Under the pieces are notes generated by a model, which saw only the letters and a program-made list of their open reading frames with translations, ran no database searches and was not told where the DNA came from. From positions 124,001 through 188,000 of the forward strand of contig MSGV01000010.1 in NCBI GenBank assembly GCA_001940845.1: a DNA stretch of 64,000 bases. Direction: 5' to 3'. This stretch comes from Christensenellaceae bacterium Phil7. GTDB lineage: Bacteria; Bacillota; Clostridia; Christensenellales; CAG-138. Numbering within the stretch: position 1 is the first letter of the stretch; each line of letters opens with the position of its first letter. A program made the translations under genes and the position numbers. Of this stretch, positions 45,137 through 54,089 are shown piece by piece.

Positions 45137-45234
45137 GCAGCCCTTAGTAAAATGATGATTTGAGAAAGGATTGCATAAAAAAGTTTTCCGGAGCACAAGC
45201 GGCAAGGCATAAACCGGAAATACTCGACCAAGCA

Positions 45235-45276
45235 AAAGCACTCGTCCGGTGGAGCCGAACTCCGGACGAGTGCTTT
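45235..45276. terminator. Terminator between the regulator at 44042 and the XRE gene
   Basis: AAAGCACTCGTCCGG pairs perfectly with CCGGACGAGTGCTTT. It serves both convergent genes. Confidence 0.88.
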
Positions 45277-45321
45277 ATTATTTTTATCCTCTACTTTTCC
45301 TTATTCAATGCCATTCATCTG

Positions 45322-45825
45322 TCATCGCCCGCATTTGCCATCCATTCTATCCAGGATATAGCCGAAGGTGGCGGTCAATTCATCATCGTTGCGAGCCACT
45401 GCGCAGAGTATGCGGGCCCGACCTTGCAGTGCCTCGAGTTCATCGGTCGCTGCAAGCTCGTCCGAAGCTATCAGCACATAATCGACCGGCTGCGCTTCAA
45501 ATGCATCCAGCACTTCCTCCTTGGTAGAAACGATTTTCTGCAATGCGATGCCATACTCCTTCAACAGCCTTCTGAGCTTAGGCTCGACGGTTGGGCATTC
45601 CGTTACCAGATGTGCGGTCCTATTCGCCGTGCGATGCCCAAGCAGCTCATCCGTAGTTATTTCAAAATAATCCGCGATATCCATAACAGTCAGAATATCG
45701 GGCAGCGCATTGCTCGTTTCCCACTTCGATACGGCTGCCGGGGATACATTCAGATCGGCTCCGAGCTGCTCCTGCGTTATGCCTTTCTGCTTACGGAGCT
45801 CTGCAATTTTTTCGCCAATTTTCAT
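45322..45825 (-). CDS. XRE-family transcriptional regulator with C-terminal sensor-like domain
   Basis: The 167-residue protein has a Cro/C1 helix-turn-helix in residues 5-60 (IAELRKQKGITQEQLGADLN, SPAAVSKWETSNALPDI). A second domain (HLVTECPTVEPKLRRLLKEY, AFEAQPVDYVLIASDE) is related to the separate protein encoded at 45978-46346. The domain may sense a small molecule or a partner (inference). AAAGGAG precedes ATG 45825. Confidence 0.82.
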   Translation of the reverse strand: MKIGEKIAELRKQKGITQEQLGADLNVSPAAVSKWETSNALPDILTVMDIADYFEITTDELLGHRTANRTAHLVTECPTVEPKLRRLLKEYGIALQKIVSTKEEVLDAFEAQPVDYVLIASDELAATDELEALQGRARILCAVARNDDELTATFGYILDRMDGKCGR

Positions 45826-45977
45826 TCCCTTTTTCTCCTTTCGCGCCCCTTAGGGCTATTGCAATTATAAGGGGTAAATTGGCCTAATTCAAGCGAAGGC
45901 TGTTCCGCTCGCTCTACCAATGGTTGAGTTTACGCTGCCAAGGCGCGCATGCTGCAGAGCCGAACGATATCCTCAGT

Positions 45978-46346
45978 TCATTCCTCGCATTCCTCGCATT
46001 CCTCGTTCAGCTCCCAGACGAATTCCGAAATATCCTCATCCGTCATGCCGCCATCCGCATAAAACGACATGAGCATCCGAACATCAGTGGGGGTCCAAGC
46101 CCTCAACTCGTTTACTACGCCATCTATGAATGTCATATCGACCTGATCCTGATCCGAATCATTGGTATTGCCATAGACGATTATAAAGTAATCGGATTTC
46201 TGGGCTTCGAACGCCTTGCGCAGTTCCTCGGAACTTGAAGCCGCTCCAAGAAGCTCTGCCTTTCCCCCTCGCATCGCTTCCCTGATCCTCGGCTCAACAT
46301 CCGCCATGTTCGTCAGCAAATAAGCAGTTATTTTACTGTTTTTCAT
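45978..46346 (-). CDS. Stand-alone homologue of the XRE protein's C-terminal domain
   Basis: From ATG 46344-46346 with AGGAG nine bases upstream the product has 122 residues. It has no DNA-binding domain. Its AYLLTNMADVEPRIREAM and KAFEAQKSDYFIIVYG line up with HLVTECPTVEPKLRRLL and DAFEAQPVDYVLIASD of the neighbouring XRE regulator. The acidic tail is NEECEECEE. It might form heterodimers with or antagonise that regulator (inference). Function unknown. Confidence 0.65.
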   Translation of the reverse strand: MKNSKITAYLLTNMADVEPRIREAMRGGKAELLGAASSSEELRKAFEAQKSDYFIIVYGNTNDSDQDQVDMTFIDGVVNELRAWTPTDVRMLMSFYADGGMTDEDISEFVWELNEECEECEE

Positions 46347-46400
46347 ATTTTCTTTCTCCTTTCGTGCCCTTTCGGCCTGCATTCATTATTCATGACGTAC

Positions 46401-46457
46401 GGGACAAATTCAAGTAGTTTTTATCACTTTTTTATTATATTTGACCGAATTTGTCCC
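46401..46457. repeat. 11-bp inverted repeat GGGACAAATTC / GAATTTGTCCC
   Basis: Perfect arms at 46401-46411 and 46447-46457 around 35 AT-rich bases, upstream of the gene at 46346. Candidate operator pair. Confidence 0.55.
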
Positions 46458-46552
46458 ATTTGAGCGGCTCAATTTTCAAGACTTATATTTTGCTTTTTAT
46501 CATTTTTATTGTTTTTCGACACTATTCGACCGCAGGCGACATTGATATATAT

Positions 46553-47791
46553 TCAATCCTCAAACCGGTCCCGAACCGCAGCCTCGGCAGCCGCCAGCGA
46601 TATCGAATGCTCCCTCGCCATTGCCGCCAGATCCTCGTATTCCGGCTTCTCCCGCTGTACACCCCAGCCGGAAGCACATTTGATGCGCACATCACCATAT
46701 TCCGTCCTGACCTTGCGGAGCTTTCGATCCAGGGTATGGCGGATGAACTCCGTCTCACGAATCCCAAGCGTGGTGGTATGCATGAATATCAGGCGAAGCA
46801 TTTCATCCCGCAGCTCTCGATGGCATATGCAGGAGAGCAGCACCCCGGGACGATTCTTTTTCATACCGATCGGCATGGTATATACATCGAGTGCGCCGGC
46901 ATCGAACAGCCGTTCCATAGCAAATGCTATCGCCTCCGGAGTCATATCATCCAGATTGCAGCGCAGCTCCACTATGCCATCCGTACTACCGGAGGTCTCT
47001 CCCAGCATGGCACGAACGCAGTTCGCATATTCAAAATTCCTTGTTCCACAGCCATAGCCGATCCTCTCGACCCTCATCGCGGGCTGATCGCCGAATTCCT
47101 GTACAAAATGCTTGAGCAATGCGGCTCCCGTCGGGGTGCAAAGCTCTCCCTTCACCCTTCCGCCATAGGTCGGCACATCCCTCAATATCCATGCCGTTGC
47201 AGGTGCAGGCACAGGCAATATTCCATGTGCGCAATGCACATGACCACTGCCGACATGCACGGCGGATGCGGCTATGCGCTCGGGCGCAAGCTCATGGATC
47301 AAAAGGCATACCGCAACTATATCCGCAACCGCATCCAGCGTGCCGACTTCATGAAAATGGATCTCCTCAACGGGCTTGCCGTGCGCATGGCTTTCCGCCT
47401 CCGCAATGATTCGGTATACAGCCAAAACATCCGCCTTGACCGCATCAGGCAGCAGCAAATGGGAGACCAGATGCTCGATCTCGTACAGCCCGTGATGCTC
47501 GTGATGGTGATGCTTGTGGTCGTGACTGTGGTCATGGCTATGCTCATGGTCGTGATCGTGGTCATGAGCGGCGGCAAAGCCTTCCTCATCCACGCCATCG
47601 ACCGTCACCGCCATATGAGTGCCCAGTATACCGCATTTTTCTACACGTTCCGCTTTGAAATGAACCCTTGGCAAGCCCAGACCATTCAACCGCTGTATGA
47701 ACCCATCCGGATCGCTGTGCAGCTCCAACAGTGCAGCGGTGAGCATATCCCCCGCCGCACCCATATTGCATTCAAAATAAAGAGTCCTCAT
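46553..47791 (-). CDS. larC: LarC, nickel insertase for nickel-pincer nucleotide cofactor synthesis
   Basis: The 412-residue protein begins MRTLYFECNMGAAGDMLTAA, the LarC signature. It has a long histidine-rich metal-binding stretch near residues 73-98 (HDHDHDHEHSHDH...), then HFHEVGTLDAVADIV and a C-terminal MNxxD-like NLDDMTPEAI. LarC inserts nickel into the cofactor made by LarB and LarE. It is one uninterrupted frame here, whereas some lactobacilli split it. The start overlaps the larB stop (ATGA). Confidence 0.93.
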   Translation of the reverse strand: MRTLYFECNMGAAGDMLTAALLELHSDPDGFIQRLNGLGLPRVHFKAERVEKCGILGTHMAVTVDGVDEEGFAAAHDHDHDHEHSHDHSHDHKHHHHEHHGLYEIEHLVSHLLLPDAVKADVLAVYRIIAEAESHAHGKPVEEIHFHEVGTLDAVADIVAVCLLIHELAPERIAASAVHVGSGHVHCAHGILPVPAPATAWILRDVPTYGGRVKGELCTPTGAALLKHFVQEFGDQPAMRVERIGYGCGTRNFEYANCVRAMLGETSGSTDGIVELRCNLDDMTPEAIAFAMERLFDAGALDVYTMPIGMKKNRPGVLLSCICHRELRDEMLRLIFMHTTTLGIRETEFIRHTLDRKLRKVRTEYGDVRIKCASGWGVQREKPEYEDLAAMAREHSISLAAAEAAVRDRFED

Positions 47792-48546
47792 CCTCTTCCC
47801 TCCATATGATTTATCATGCTCGCAAGATAGCCCGCACCGAAGCCATTATCGATATTCACGACGCTGACCCCGCCCGAGCAGGAATTCAGCATGGAAAGCA
47901 ATGCAGCCAAACCTCCAAAGCTGGCTCCATAGCCCACGCTGGTTGGCACGGCAATGACGGGACAATCGGCAAGCCCTCCGATGACCGAGGCGAGCGCACC
48001 CTCCATGCCCGCAATGGCAATTATGACCCGTGCGGTCATGAGCTCTTCGCTATGTGCAAGCAGGCGGTGCAGCCCTGCAACGCCAACATCATAGAGCCTG
48101 ACAACCCGGTTGCCAAAGGCCTCCGCCGTCCTTGCCGCCTCCTCTGCGACGGGCATATCGCTTGTGCCGCCGGTGGCAACGACTATATTTCCTATTCCAT
48201 CGGGCTCCGGAAGGCTGCCGACTATGCCGATCCTGCTCCGTTCATCATATTGCAGCGGCATATCCTTCCCCGCCAGCATAGCTGCATCCGGGCTCATGCG
48301 GGTGATGAGTATGGTTTGCTGTCCATGGGCGCGCATTGCGGAAGCGATATCACGAATCTGCTCCGCCGTCTTTCCTGCGCCATATATAACCTCGGCAATG
48401 CCCTGACGAACGGCCCGATGATGATCGAGCTTGGCAAATCCCAGATCCTCAAACGGAGCCTCCTTCAGCTTCAGCAATGCGCTTTCGATATCCACCTCGC
48501 CCGATGCAACTCCGGCCAAAAGCAGCCGCAATTCCTTTTGCTCCAT
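47788..48546 (-). CDS. larB: LarB, nicotinic acid adenine dinucleotide carboxylase/hydrolase
   Basis: The 252-residue product ends in an AIR-carboxylase (PurE-like) domain (VVATGGTSDMPVAEEAARTAEAFG, GMEGALASVIGGL, PTSVGYGASFGGLAAL). LarB carboxylates the pyridinium ring of NaAD and releases AMP, the first cofactor step. ATG 48544-48546 has GGGAGG upstream and overlaps the end of larE. The frame is open five codons further. Second gene of larE-larB-larC. Confidence 0.93.
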   Translation of the reverse strand: MEQKELRLLLAGVASGEVDIESALLKLKEAPFEDLGFAKLDHHRAVRQGIAEVIYGAGKTAEQIRDIASAMRAHGQQTILITRMSPDAAMLAGKDMPLQYDERSRIGIVGSLPEPDGIGNIVVATGGTSDMPVAEEAARTAEAFGNRVVRLYDVGVAGLHRLLAHSEELMTARVIIAIAGMEGALASVIGGLADCPVIAVPTSVGYGASFGGLAALLSMLNSCSGGVSVVNIDNGFGAGYLASMINHMEGRG

Positions 48547-48547
48547 A

Positions 48548-49294
48548 TCAGTTCCTCCCATCCAGATCCAGCAGGATCAGCTTAAAATACGGTCTCAGTG
48601 CATCCAGTATCGTTTGCCTGAGCTCAACTGCTCTGAATTGCTGCTCCGCCGATAGCTGTATTCGGGCGGCATCATGGAATACGCGCACCCGAAAATCGGT
48701 AAAGCCCAGCTTAAACAATTCATTTTCCGCCTGCTCCACCCTCGCAAGCAGCTCCCGCGTCAGCACCTCTCCCGCCGGCACACGAGTGGCAAGGCAGGCA
48801 TAAGCGGGCTTATTCCAAGTAAACAAACCCGCTTCCCTTGAAAGCCTTCGTATATCTGCCTTTGTCAGTCCGCATTCACGCAGCGGCGAACGCACCTCGA
48901 GCTCATCAAGCGCCCTCATTCCCGGACGATCCGATGCATCATCCGATGCATTCGTGCCATCCAACAGCAGCGTATAGCCCTGCATGACGGCATTCTCCTT
49001 CAGCAGACCGAACAATGCGGCTTTACAATGATAGCATCTATCAATGGGGTTGGCGGCAACGGACGCATTGAACAGGATATCCGCCTCTATGACCGTGAGC
49101 TTCACTCCAAGCTCCCCTGCAAGCCTTTCCGCATCCTCCAGCTCGAAAGCGGGCTGAAATGCTGTTTTAATAAAATACGGCCGGATATCCGCTCCGCTCC
49201 GCACTGCTGCATAGAGCAGATATGCGGAATCCACGCCGCCGGAGAAGCCCAAGGCCGCCTTGGGATGCTCCATGAAAAATTCATTCAACTGCAT
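48548..49294 (-). CDS. larE: LarE, ATP-dependent sulfur transferase for the nickel-pincer cofactor
   Basis: The 248-residue PP-loop protein has ALGFSGGVDSAYLLYAA near residue 14, CYHCKAALF, and a cysteine in PAYACLATRVPAGE at the position of the sacrificial cysteine of the lactobacillus enzyme. LarE adenylates and sulfurates the pyridine dicarboxylate. The start at ATG 49292-49294 fits the family, although its ribosome site (AGGG) is weak. The frame is open to 49378. No larA (lactate racemase) lies in the window, so the client enzyme is elsewhere. Confidence 0.9.
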   Translation of the reverse strand: MQLNEFFMEHPKAALGFSGGVDSAYLLYAAVRSGADIRPYFIKTAFQPAFELEDAERLAGELGVKLTVIEADILFNASVAANPIDRCYHCKAALFGLLKENAVMQGYTLLLDGTNASDDASDRPGMRALDELEVRSPLRECGLTKADIRRLSREAGLFTWNKPAYACLATRVPAGEVLTRELLARVEQAENELFKLGFTDFRVRVFHDAARIQLSAEQQFRAVELRQTILDALRPYFKLILLDLDGRN

Positions 49295-49389
49295 AAATTG
49301 CCCTGAGCCATGCCCGGATCTGTGGGCAGGCTCCCAATCTTTTTCAAAATAGTTACAACCTTCGATCGACCGCCCCACAAAGTCTGCGA

Positions 49390-50505
49390 TCAGTCCTTTT
49401 TGGTTTCAAAGGTTTCCGCAATATCCTCCAGCAGCTTGCGGATATGCAGATGCTGAGGACAGACCTCCTCACACCGACCGCATTTTATGCAATCGGACGC
49501 CTTTCCGCCATGCTTGGTATGAACCTGCTCATAATAAAAATCTGAATTCCAATCCTTATGTATCTGCTTTGCATTCATAACTGCGAAAAGATCCGGAATG
49601 GATATCCTCTGCGGACAGCCCTCCACACAGTAGCGGCACGCCGTACATGGTATCAGGCTCATTGAGCGGAACACGTTCCTAACGCCATCGATAGCCTCCA
49701 ATTCCCTCCTATCCAAGGGTTTAAAATCCGCCATGTACCCGATATTATCGAGCATCTGCTCCATATTGCTCATGCCCGAGAGCACCATCAGCATACCGGG
49801 CTGGCTCGCAGCAAATCGGATAGCATAGCTTGCGGGGCTTCCTCCATGCAGCTCATCCAATATGAGCCTGGCCTTTTCGGGGAGATCAACAAGATTTCCA
49901 CCCTTGACAGGCTCCATTACTATTACAGGTTTATCGAATTGGCGGCAGACCTCATAGCATCTGCGGCTCTGCACTGCCGGATCTTCATAATCCAGATAGT
50001 TGAACTGGATCTGAACCACCTCTATCTGCGGGTATTCCGTCAGTATCTGCTCCAGCACCTCCGGTCTATCATGGAAGGATATGCCCAAATGGCGTATCTT
50101 GCCCTCCGCCTTAAGCTCCAATGCAGTCTCATAAGCTCTGCATTCCTTGAACTGCACGAAATTGGTCGCATTCTGCGCATGCATCAGATAAAAATCGAAA
50201 TAATCAACCCCGCATGCCTCAAGCTGGCTTGCAAAGAGAGGGCGAATATCCTCCTGCTTCTTGAAGTAGACCCCGGTCAGCTTATCCGTCAGAATATAAC
50301 GGTCACGCGGATAGCGGCTTGTTAAGCAATCCCGAACTGCGATCTCGCTCTTTCCTTGCAGATAGCCGTGAGCCGTATCAAAATAATTGAATCCGCTCTC
50401 CAAAAAAGCATCGACCATTCTACAGGTCTGCTCCTTATCCACCTCGCCATCCTTCATGGGCAGCCGCATGCAGCCAAATCCAAAATTTTTCTTGATTTTT
50501 TCCAT
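49390..50505 (-). CDS. Aldo/keto reductase with C-terminal 4Fe-4S ferredoxin-like tail
   Basis: From ATG 50503-50505, with AAAGGAG upstream, the product has 371 residues. An aldo/keto-reductase barrel (KNFGFGCMRLPMKDGEVDKE, NYFDTAHGYLQGKSE) is followed by CTACRYCVEGCPQRI and CIKCGRCEEVCPQHL, two cysteine sets for clusters. It is similar in layout to the protein at 11322. It is upstream of larE on the same strand but 95 bases away. Substrate unknown. Confidence 0.88.
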   Translation of the reverse strand: MEKIKKNFGFGCMRLPMKDGEVDKEQTCRMVDAFLESGFNYFDTAHGYLQGKSEIAVRDCLTSRYPRDRYILTDKLTGVYFKKQEDIRPLFASQLEACGVDYFDFYLMHAQNATNFVQFKECRAYETALELKAEGKIRHLGISFHDRPEVLEQILTEYPQIEVVQIQFNYLDYEDPAVQSRRCYEVCRQFDKPVIVMEPVKGGNLVDLPEKARLILDELHGGSPASYAIRFAASQPGMLMVLSGMSNMEQMLDNIGYMADFKPLDRRELEAIDGVRNVFRSMSLIPCTACRYCVEGCPQRISIPDLFAVMNAKQIHKDWNSDFYYEQVHTKHGGKASDCIKCGRCEEVCPQHLHIRKLLEDIAETFETKKD

Positions 50506-50622
50506 GATCCATACTCCTTTTCCTGTTTTGGCAGCCCGAATGGGAACCATCCGAACGCTTTGCTTATATTATAACAACTCCATAGGCGCAAATCAATTCC
50601 GCTTTTACTTAAATTGGCACAT

Positions 50623-50665
50623 AAAAAAATCCCCAAAAGTTCCTGAACCGGAGCTCTTCGGGATC
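50623..50665 (-). terminator. Terminator of the acetyltransferase gene
   Basis: On the minus strand a GATCCC arm pairs with GGGGATT across an interrupted stem and is followed by a run of seven T. Confidence 0.6.
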
Positions 50666-50697
50666 GGCCGCCTGCCGGACCTGATAGCAAAGGATTC

Positions 50698-51534
50698 CTA
50701 TGAGCCATGCTTTACGCATTTTGAAAATCTGAAATAATGTTCCGTTTCAAACGCCCGAAATCCAAGTTCCAAATACATCCGCTTTGCCGGATTCCTCGTC
50801 AATACGGAGAGCTCCACCTCCCTATTTCCACGCTCGAACGCACGATTGATGCAATACATCAATATGCTCCTTCCAAGCCCCTGACCCTTATATTCATCGC
50901 TCACGAACAGGCCATGCATATGCCCATTCTCTCCGCACGAGCACATTGCAATCGGTCTCCCCGTTTCCGAAAGCCGAACGAATATATTGCCTGCATCCCT
51001 GCGCCATTCCTCGCGCTCCCTCGCGCTATATGGTACGGCGTCAAAGCCATAATCAGCTGAAAGCGCCCTCCATGACTCAAACTTGCTTCGTGCAAGCTCC
51101 TCATAATACTCATCACGATACGGAACCAACTCTATGCTCACCGGAAATGATGGACCCGAATATCGCATCCTGTAGAGTGCCTGCCAGTCCTCCGCGCCGA
51201 GACTTCTGCAAAACTCATACGCCTGATCGCAGCCGCCTCCCTCGATAACCGCTCCGCTGACCACATCATAATGCTCGGTATCTATCTGCCGCATGATGAA
51301 GCGATACAGCTTTGTTCCGATGCCGCGGCGGCGAAATTCCTTTGCAGCATAGATATAAATTCGGATGGAATCCTCTCCATCGCCGATATTTTGAATATAC
51401 GCAGCAGTTCCGATGGGTTTCCCATCCCTGTAATATGCGTATATGCATTCATCCGGAATGCTCATCGGCAGCTCCGCTCCAAGCCCGACCAAAGCCTGCC
51501 TCGCTCCATGCTCGATACTTCTTATCTCATCCAT
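50698..51534 (-). CDS. Two-domain GNAT acetyltransferase
   Basis: The 278-residue product has two GNAT folds. The first has IYIYAAKEFRRRGIGTKLYRF at about residues 75-95 and the second LFVSDEYKGQGLGRSILMY at about 210-228, both with the Q/RxxGxG/A acetyl-CoA loop. The ATG at 51532-51534 follows the kam terminator hairpin directly and lacks a clear ribosome site. A TTG at 51585 lies inside the hairpin and is unlikely. Acetyl acceptor unknown. Confidence 0.78.
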   Translation of the reverse strand: MDEIRSIEHGARQALVGLGAELPMSIPDECIYAYYRDGKPIGTAAYIQNIGDGEDSIRIYIYAAKEFRRRGIGTKLYRFIMRQIDTEHYDVVSGAVIEGGGCDQAYEFCRSLGAEDWQALYRMRYSGPSFPVSIELVPYRDEYYEELARSKFESWRALSADYGFDAVPYSAREREEWRRDAGNIFVRLSETGRPIAMCSCGENGHMHGLFVSDEYKGQGLGRSILMYCINRAFERGNREVELSVLTRNPAKRMYLELGFRAFETEHYFRFSKCVKHGS

Positions 51535-51545
51535 ACATATAAAGA

Positions 51546-51581
51546 GGCTGCCGCAAATGCGAAAGAGCAAAAACGGCAGCC
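51546..51581 (-). terminator. Terminator-like hairpin at the end of the lysine operon
   Basis: GGCTGCCG and CGGCAGCC arms (minus strand) 10 bases past the kamE stop, followed by CTCTTTAT. The T-run is weak, so some read-through into the acetyltransferase gene is possible. Confidence 0.6.
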
Positions 51582-51591
51582 GCAAAGCTTC

Positions 51592-52380
51592 TTATTTAAC
51601 GCCTCTCTTCACCATTTCGGTGACAGCAAAGGTCGCAACATCATCTGCATACTTCCCGGAACCGAAGCCCGCATCATAACCAAGCTCTTTAGCGAGCTCA
51701 TGGGTCATCCTTGCACCGCCGCAGCAGACAACAAACCTATCGCGAAGCCCTTCGGCCTCCAGCAGCTCGATAAACTCGGTAAGGTTCTGGATATGGATAT
51801 CCTTCTGGGTGACGGTCTGGGATATGAGCAGCACATCGGCATCGGTCTCGATTGCCTTTTTGAGGAAATCCTCATTGGCAACCTGTGCGCCCATATTGAT
51901 GGCTTCGATCATCTCGTAGCGTTCCAATCCGTAATGCCCGGCGAAGCCCTTTCTATTCATGATCGCATCGATACCGACGGTATGCGCATCGGTGCCCGTC
52001 GAAGCGCCAAGCATGATTATCTTCCTTCCGAAATGCTCCCGAATGAATTCATCGGTCTCCTCCATGCCCATGGTTTCCTCTTCGACCGTTTCAACATGGA
52101 TATGCTCATAATCCACGCTATGGACGACGGAGCCATAGACCACATAGAATGTGAATTCCTTATCAAGGCTCTTGGCTGCGGCAACATTTGGTTCCTCAAC
52201 GCCCATCTTACGAACGAGCTGGCGAGCCGCTTCCATTCCCCTTTCATCATTTTTGACGGGAAGGGTGAAGCTGAACTGAACCTTTCCATCATTCATGGTA
52301 TCACCATATGCCTTGACACGGGTGAGATCCAATGTGGTATCGAAATCAGCCTTATGGGTATTATACAAACCTCCGCTCAT
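51592..52380 (-). CDS. kamE: Lysine 5,6-aminomutase beta subunit
   Basis: The 262-residue product has the cobalamin-binding DxHxxG as DAHTVG (Asp131, His133, Gly136) and Lys144 in MNRKG, the lysine that holds PLP in the clostridial enzyme. It also has a Rossmann-like SQTVTQKDIH region. With KamD it moves the 6-amino group of beta-lysine to C5, giving 3,5-diaminohexanoate. Its ATG overlaps the kamD stop by one base. Last gene of the operon. Confidence 0.96.
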   Translation of the reverse strand: MSGGLYNTHKADFDTTLDLTRVKAYGDTMNDGKVQFSFTLPVKNDERGMEAARQLVRKMGVEEPNVAAAKSLDKEFTFYVVYGSVVHSVDYEHIHVETVEEETMGMEETDEFIREHFGRKIIMLGASTGTDAHTVGIDAIMNRKGFAGHYGLERYEMIEAINMGAQVANEDFLKKAIETDADVLLISQTVTQKDIHIQNLTEFIELLEAEGLRDRFVVCCGGARMTHELAKELGYDAGFGSGKYADDVATFAVTEMVKRGVK

Positions 52381-53936
52381 TATGCTTCACCGCCTTTCAT
52401 AAGCTCGATAAACGGATTGAAATAGCATTCATCCTTGAGCACGACGCCGGATAAACCCTTGCCGCCATCGCGAGGACGCTTGATATCTGCGAAAACGCCC
52501 TTTTCAAGGGTGGTGAAAAGCCCCATCTGCTCGATCTCTCCGAGCAGCTCGGTCGCCTTGGTCAGCACCTCATCAGCACGGCTCTGGATTATGCCTCCAT
52601 CCTTGAAGCTGAGCTCGCTGCCCAGATCATGCATGGTTCTGAATATATACTGTGCGTTTTCAATCGAGACCGCACGATCGCTCATGAATGGGGTATGTAT
52701 CGCCTCGGTCATCATGCCGAGCAAATGCAGCTTCTGTCCGGTCATGATGGTCACCATATTGAAGAGCGCATCCTGCACATTGCCGCGGAAGATATCGCCC
52801 GTCATAAACTTGGTCGGCGGCATATATTTAAGCGGTGCCTTGGGGAAGATCTCCCTTGCCATCTGCGCCTGAGCAAGCTCGAAGAGGAAGCCATTCTCTA
52901 CATCGGGCGATATCTCAAAGGCATGTCCAAGCCCCATCTGCTCCTCCGGCAGACCCGCCTTGAGTGCAAACTGCTCATTGAGGAATTGCGAAGCCAGCAC
53001 GGTATGCGCCTCCTCCACGGCATCGGCGGTGGTGAGGTAATTATCCTCGCCCGTATTGATTATAACGCCTGCAAAGCTATTGATGACGCGACTGAAATAC
53101 TGATCGATGAGGGTTCGCTGCATATTGATATCGCGGAAGAGAATGCCATATAGCGCATCATTGAGCATGACATCCAGCCTCTCAAGCGCACCCATTGCGG
53201 CGATCTCCGGCATACAAAGGCCGGAGCAGTAGTTGCAGAGGCGAATATAGCGATGCTCCTGCTCGCCGACCTCATCCAAGGCCGCACGCATAAGGCGGAA
53301 ATTCTCCTGGGTTGCATATGTGCCGCCAAAGCCCTCCGTGGTCGCACCATAGGGCACATAATCCAGCAGGCTCTGGCCCGTTGTACGGATGACGGCGATG
53401 ATATCCGCGCCCTGCTTCGCCGCAGCCTTCGCCTGAGTGATATCCTCATAGATATTGCCCGTTGCGACTATGACATAGAGATACGGATCGGTCTTATCTC
53501 CGAATTCATTCAGGTATTGATTGCGCCTAGCAACATTTCCGCGTATACGCTCCGTCGCTGCGGAAGCGATGGGCATGATGGCCGCACGGATCTCCTCGAT
53601 CGAATGCGCAGCAACCGCGCTGAGATCGAGCTTTTCAGCATCGATTGCCTCGGCAACCTGCTGCGGAGTCATTCCCGTTTCAGCCATAGCATTGCCAATA
53701 TAGTATGCGGCTCCGCCATTCAAAATTCCCTTTGCGACAAGATGATCTACGACCACATTGGGCAGGGGAACCTCCAGCTCGTTTATACCATCGATTCCAA
53801 GCAGGCGGCAAACCGCGCGCTCGACCGTGACGGTCGTATGCAGATCGATGAAATCCTGCGTATCGGCAGCGATATGGCTTGCGGATTCCCGCGCCTTATC
53901 GACGAGCGAAGTATTGAGGTTAAGTTTAGATTCCAT
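52380..53936 (-). CDS. kamD: Lysine 5,6-aminomutase alpha subunit
   Basis: The 518-residue product, close to the usual size, starts at ATG 53934-53936 (MESKLNLNTSLVDKARE) with GGAGG upstream. It contains IRTTGQSLLDYVPYGATTEG and GLCMPEIAAMGALERLD, typical of the alpha subunit barrel that binds PLP and adenosylcobalamin with KamE. Translational coupling to kamE. Confidence 0.95.
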   Translation of the reverse strand: MESKLNLNTSLVDKARESASHIAADTQDFIDLHTTVTVERAVCRLLGIDGINELEVPLPNVVVDHLVAKGILNGGAAYYIGNAMAETGMTPQQVAEAIDAEKLDLSAVAAHSIEEIRAAIMPIASAATERIRGNVARRNQYLNEFGDKTDPYLYVIVATGNIYEDITQAKAAAKQGADIIAVIRTTGQSLLDYVPYGATTEGFGGTYATQENFRLMRAALDEVGEQEHRYIRLCNYCSGLCMPEIAAMGALERLDVMLNDALYGILFRDINMQRTLIDQYFSRVINSFAGVIINTGEDNYLTTADAVEEAHTVLASQFLNEQFALKAGLPEEQMGLGHAFEISPDVENGFLFELAQAQMAREIFPKAPLKYMPPTKFMTGDIFRGNVQDALFNMVTIMTGQKLHLLGMMTEAIHTPFMSDRAVSIENAQYIFRTMHDLGSELSFKDGGIIQSRADEVLTKATELLGEIEQMGLFTTLEKGVFADIKRPRDGGKGLSGVVLKDECYFNPFIELMKGGEA

Positions 53937-54089
53937 ATAATGCTTACCTCCGATTTTTATTAACATATGAAAGGAACGAATGCCAACGAAGCGATCATCG
54001 TCACCCGATGAACATCTTCATTGGCAAACAGTTCGTCGGTTATTTTCATGCCGAAATGGGCAATTCAGCCCATGCCGACAGCATCGGGA
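53937..54089 (-). other. Gap between kamA and kamD with a 29-codon frame
   Basis: A short frame at 53960-54049 (KITDELFANEDVHRVTMIAS) has no ribosome site. In other lysine fermenters kamB and kamC may lie here. Neither is present. The frame may be a relic or chance. Confidence 0.35.

Noticed and set aside
46451..47809. 452-codon plus-strand frame opposite larC
   Set aside because: The HVVMV-like composition is the complement of larC's histidine-rich stretch. No start site or domain.
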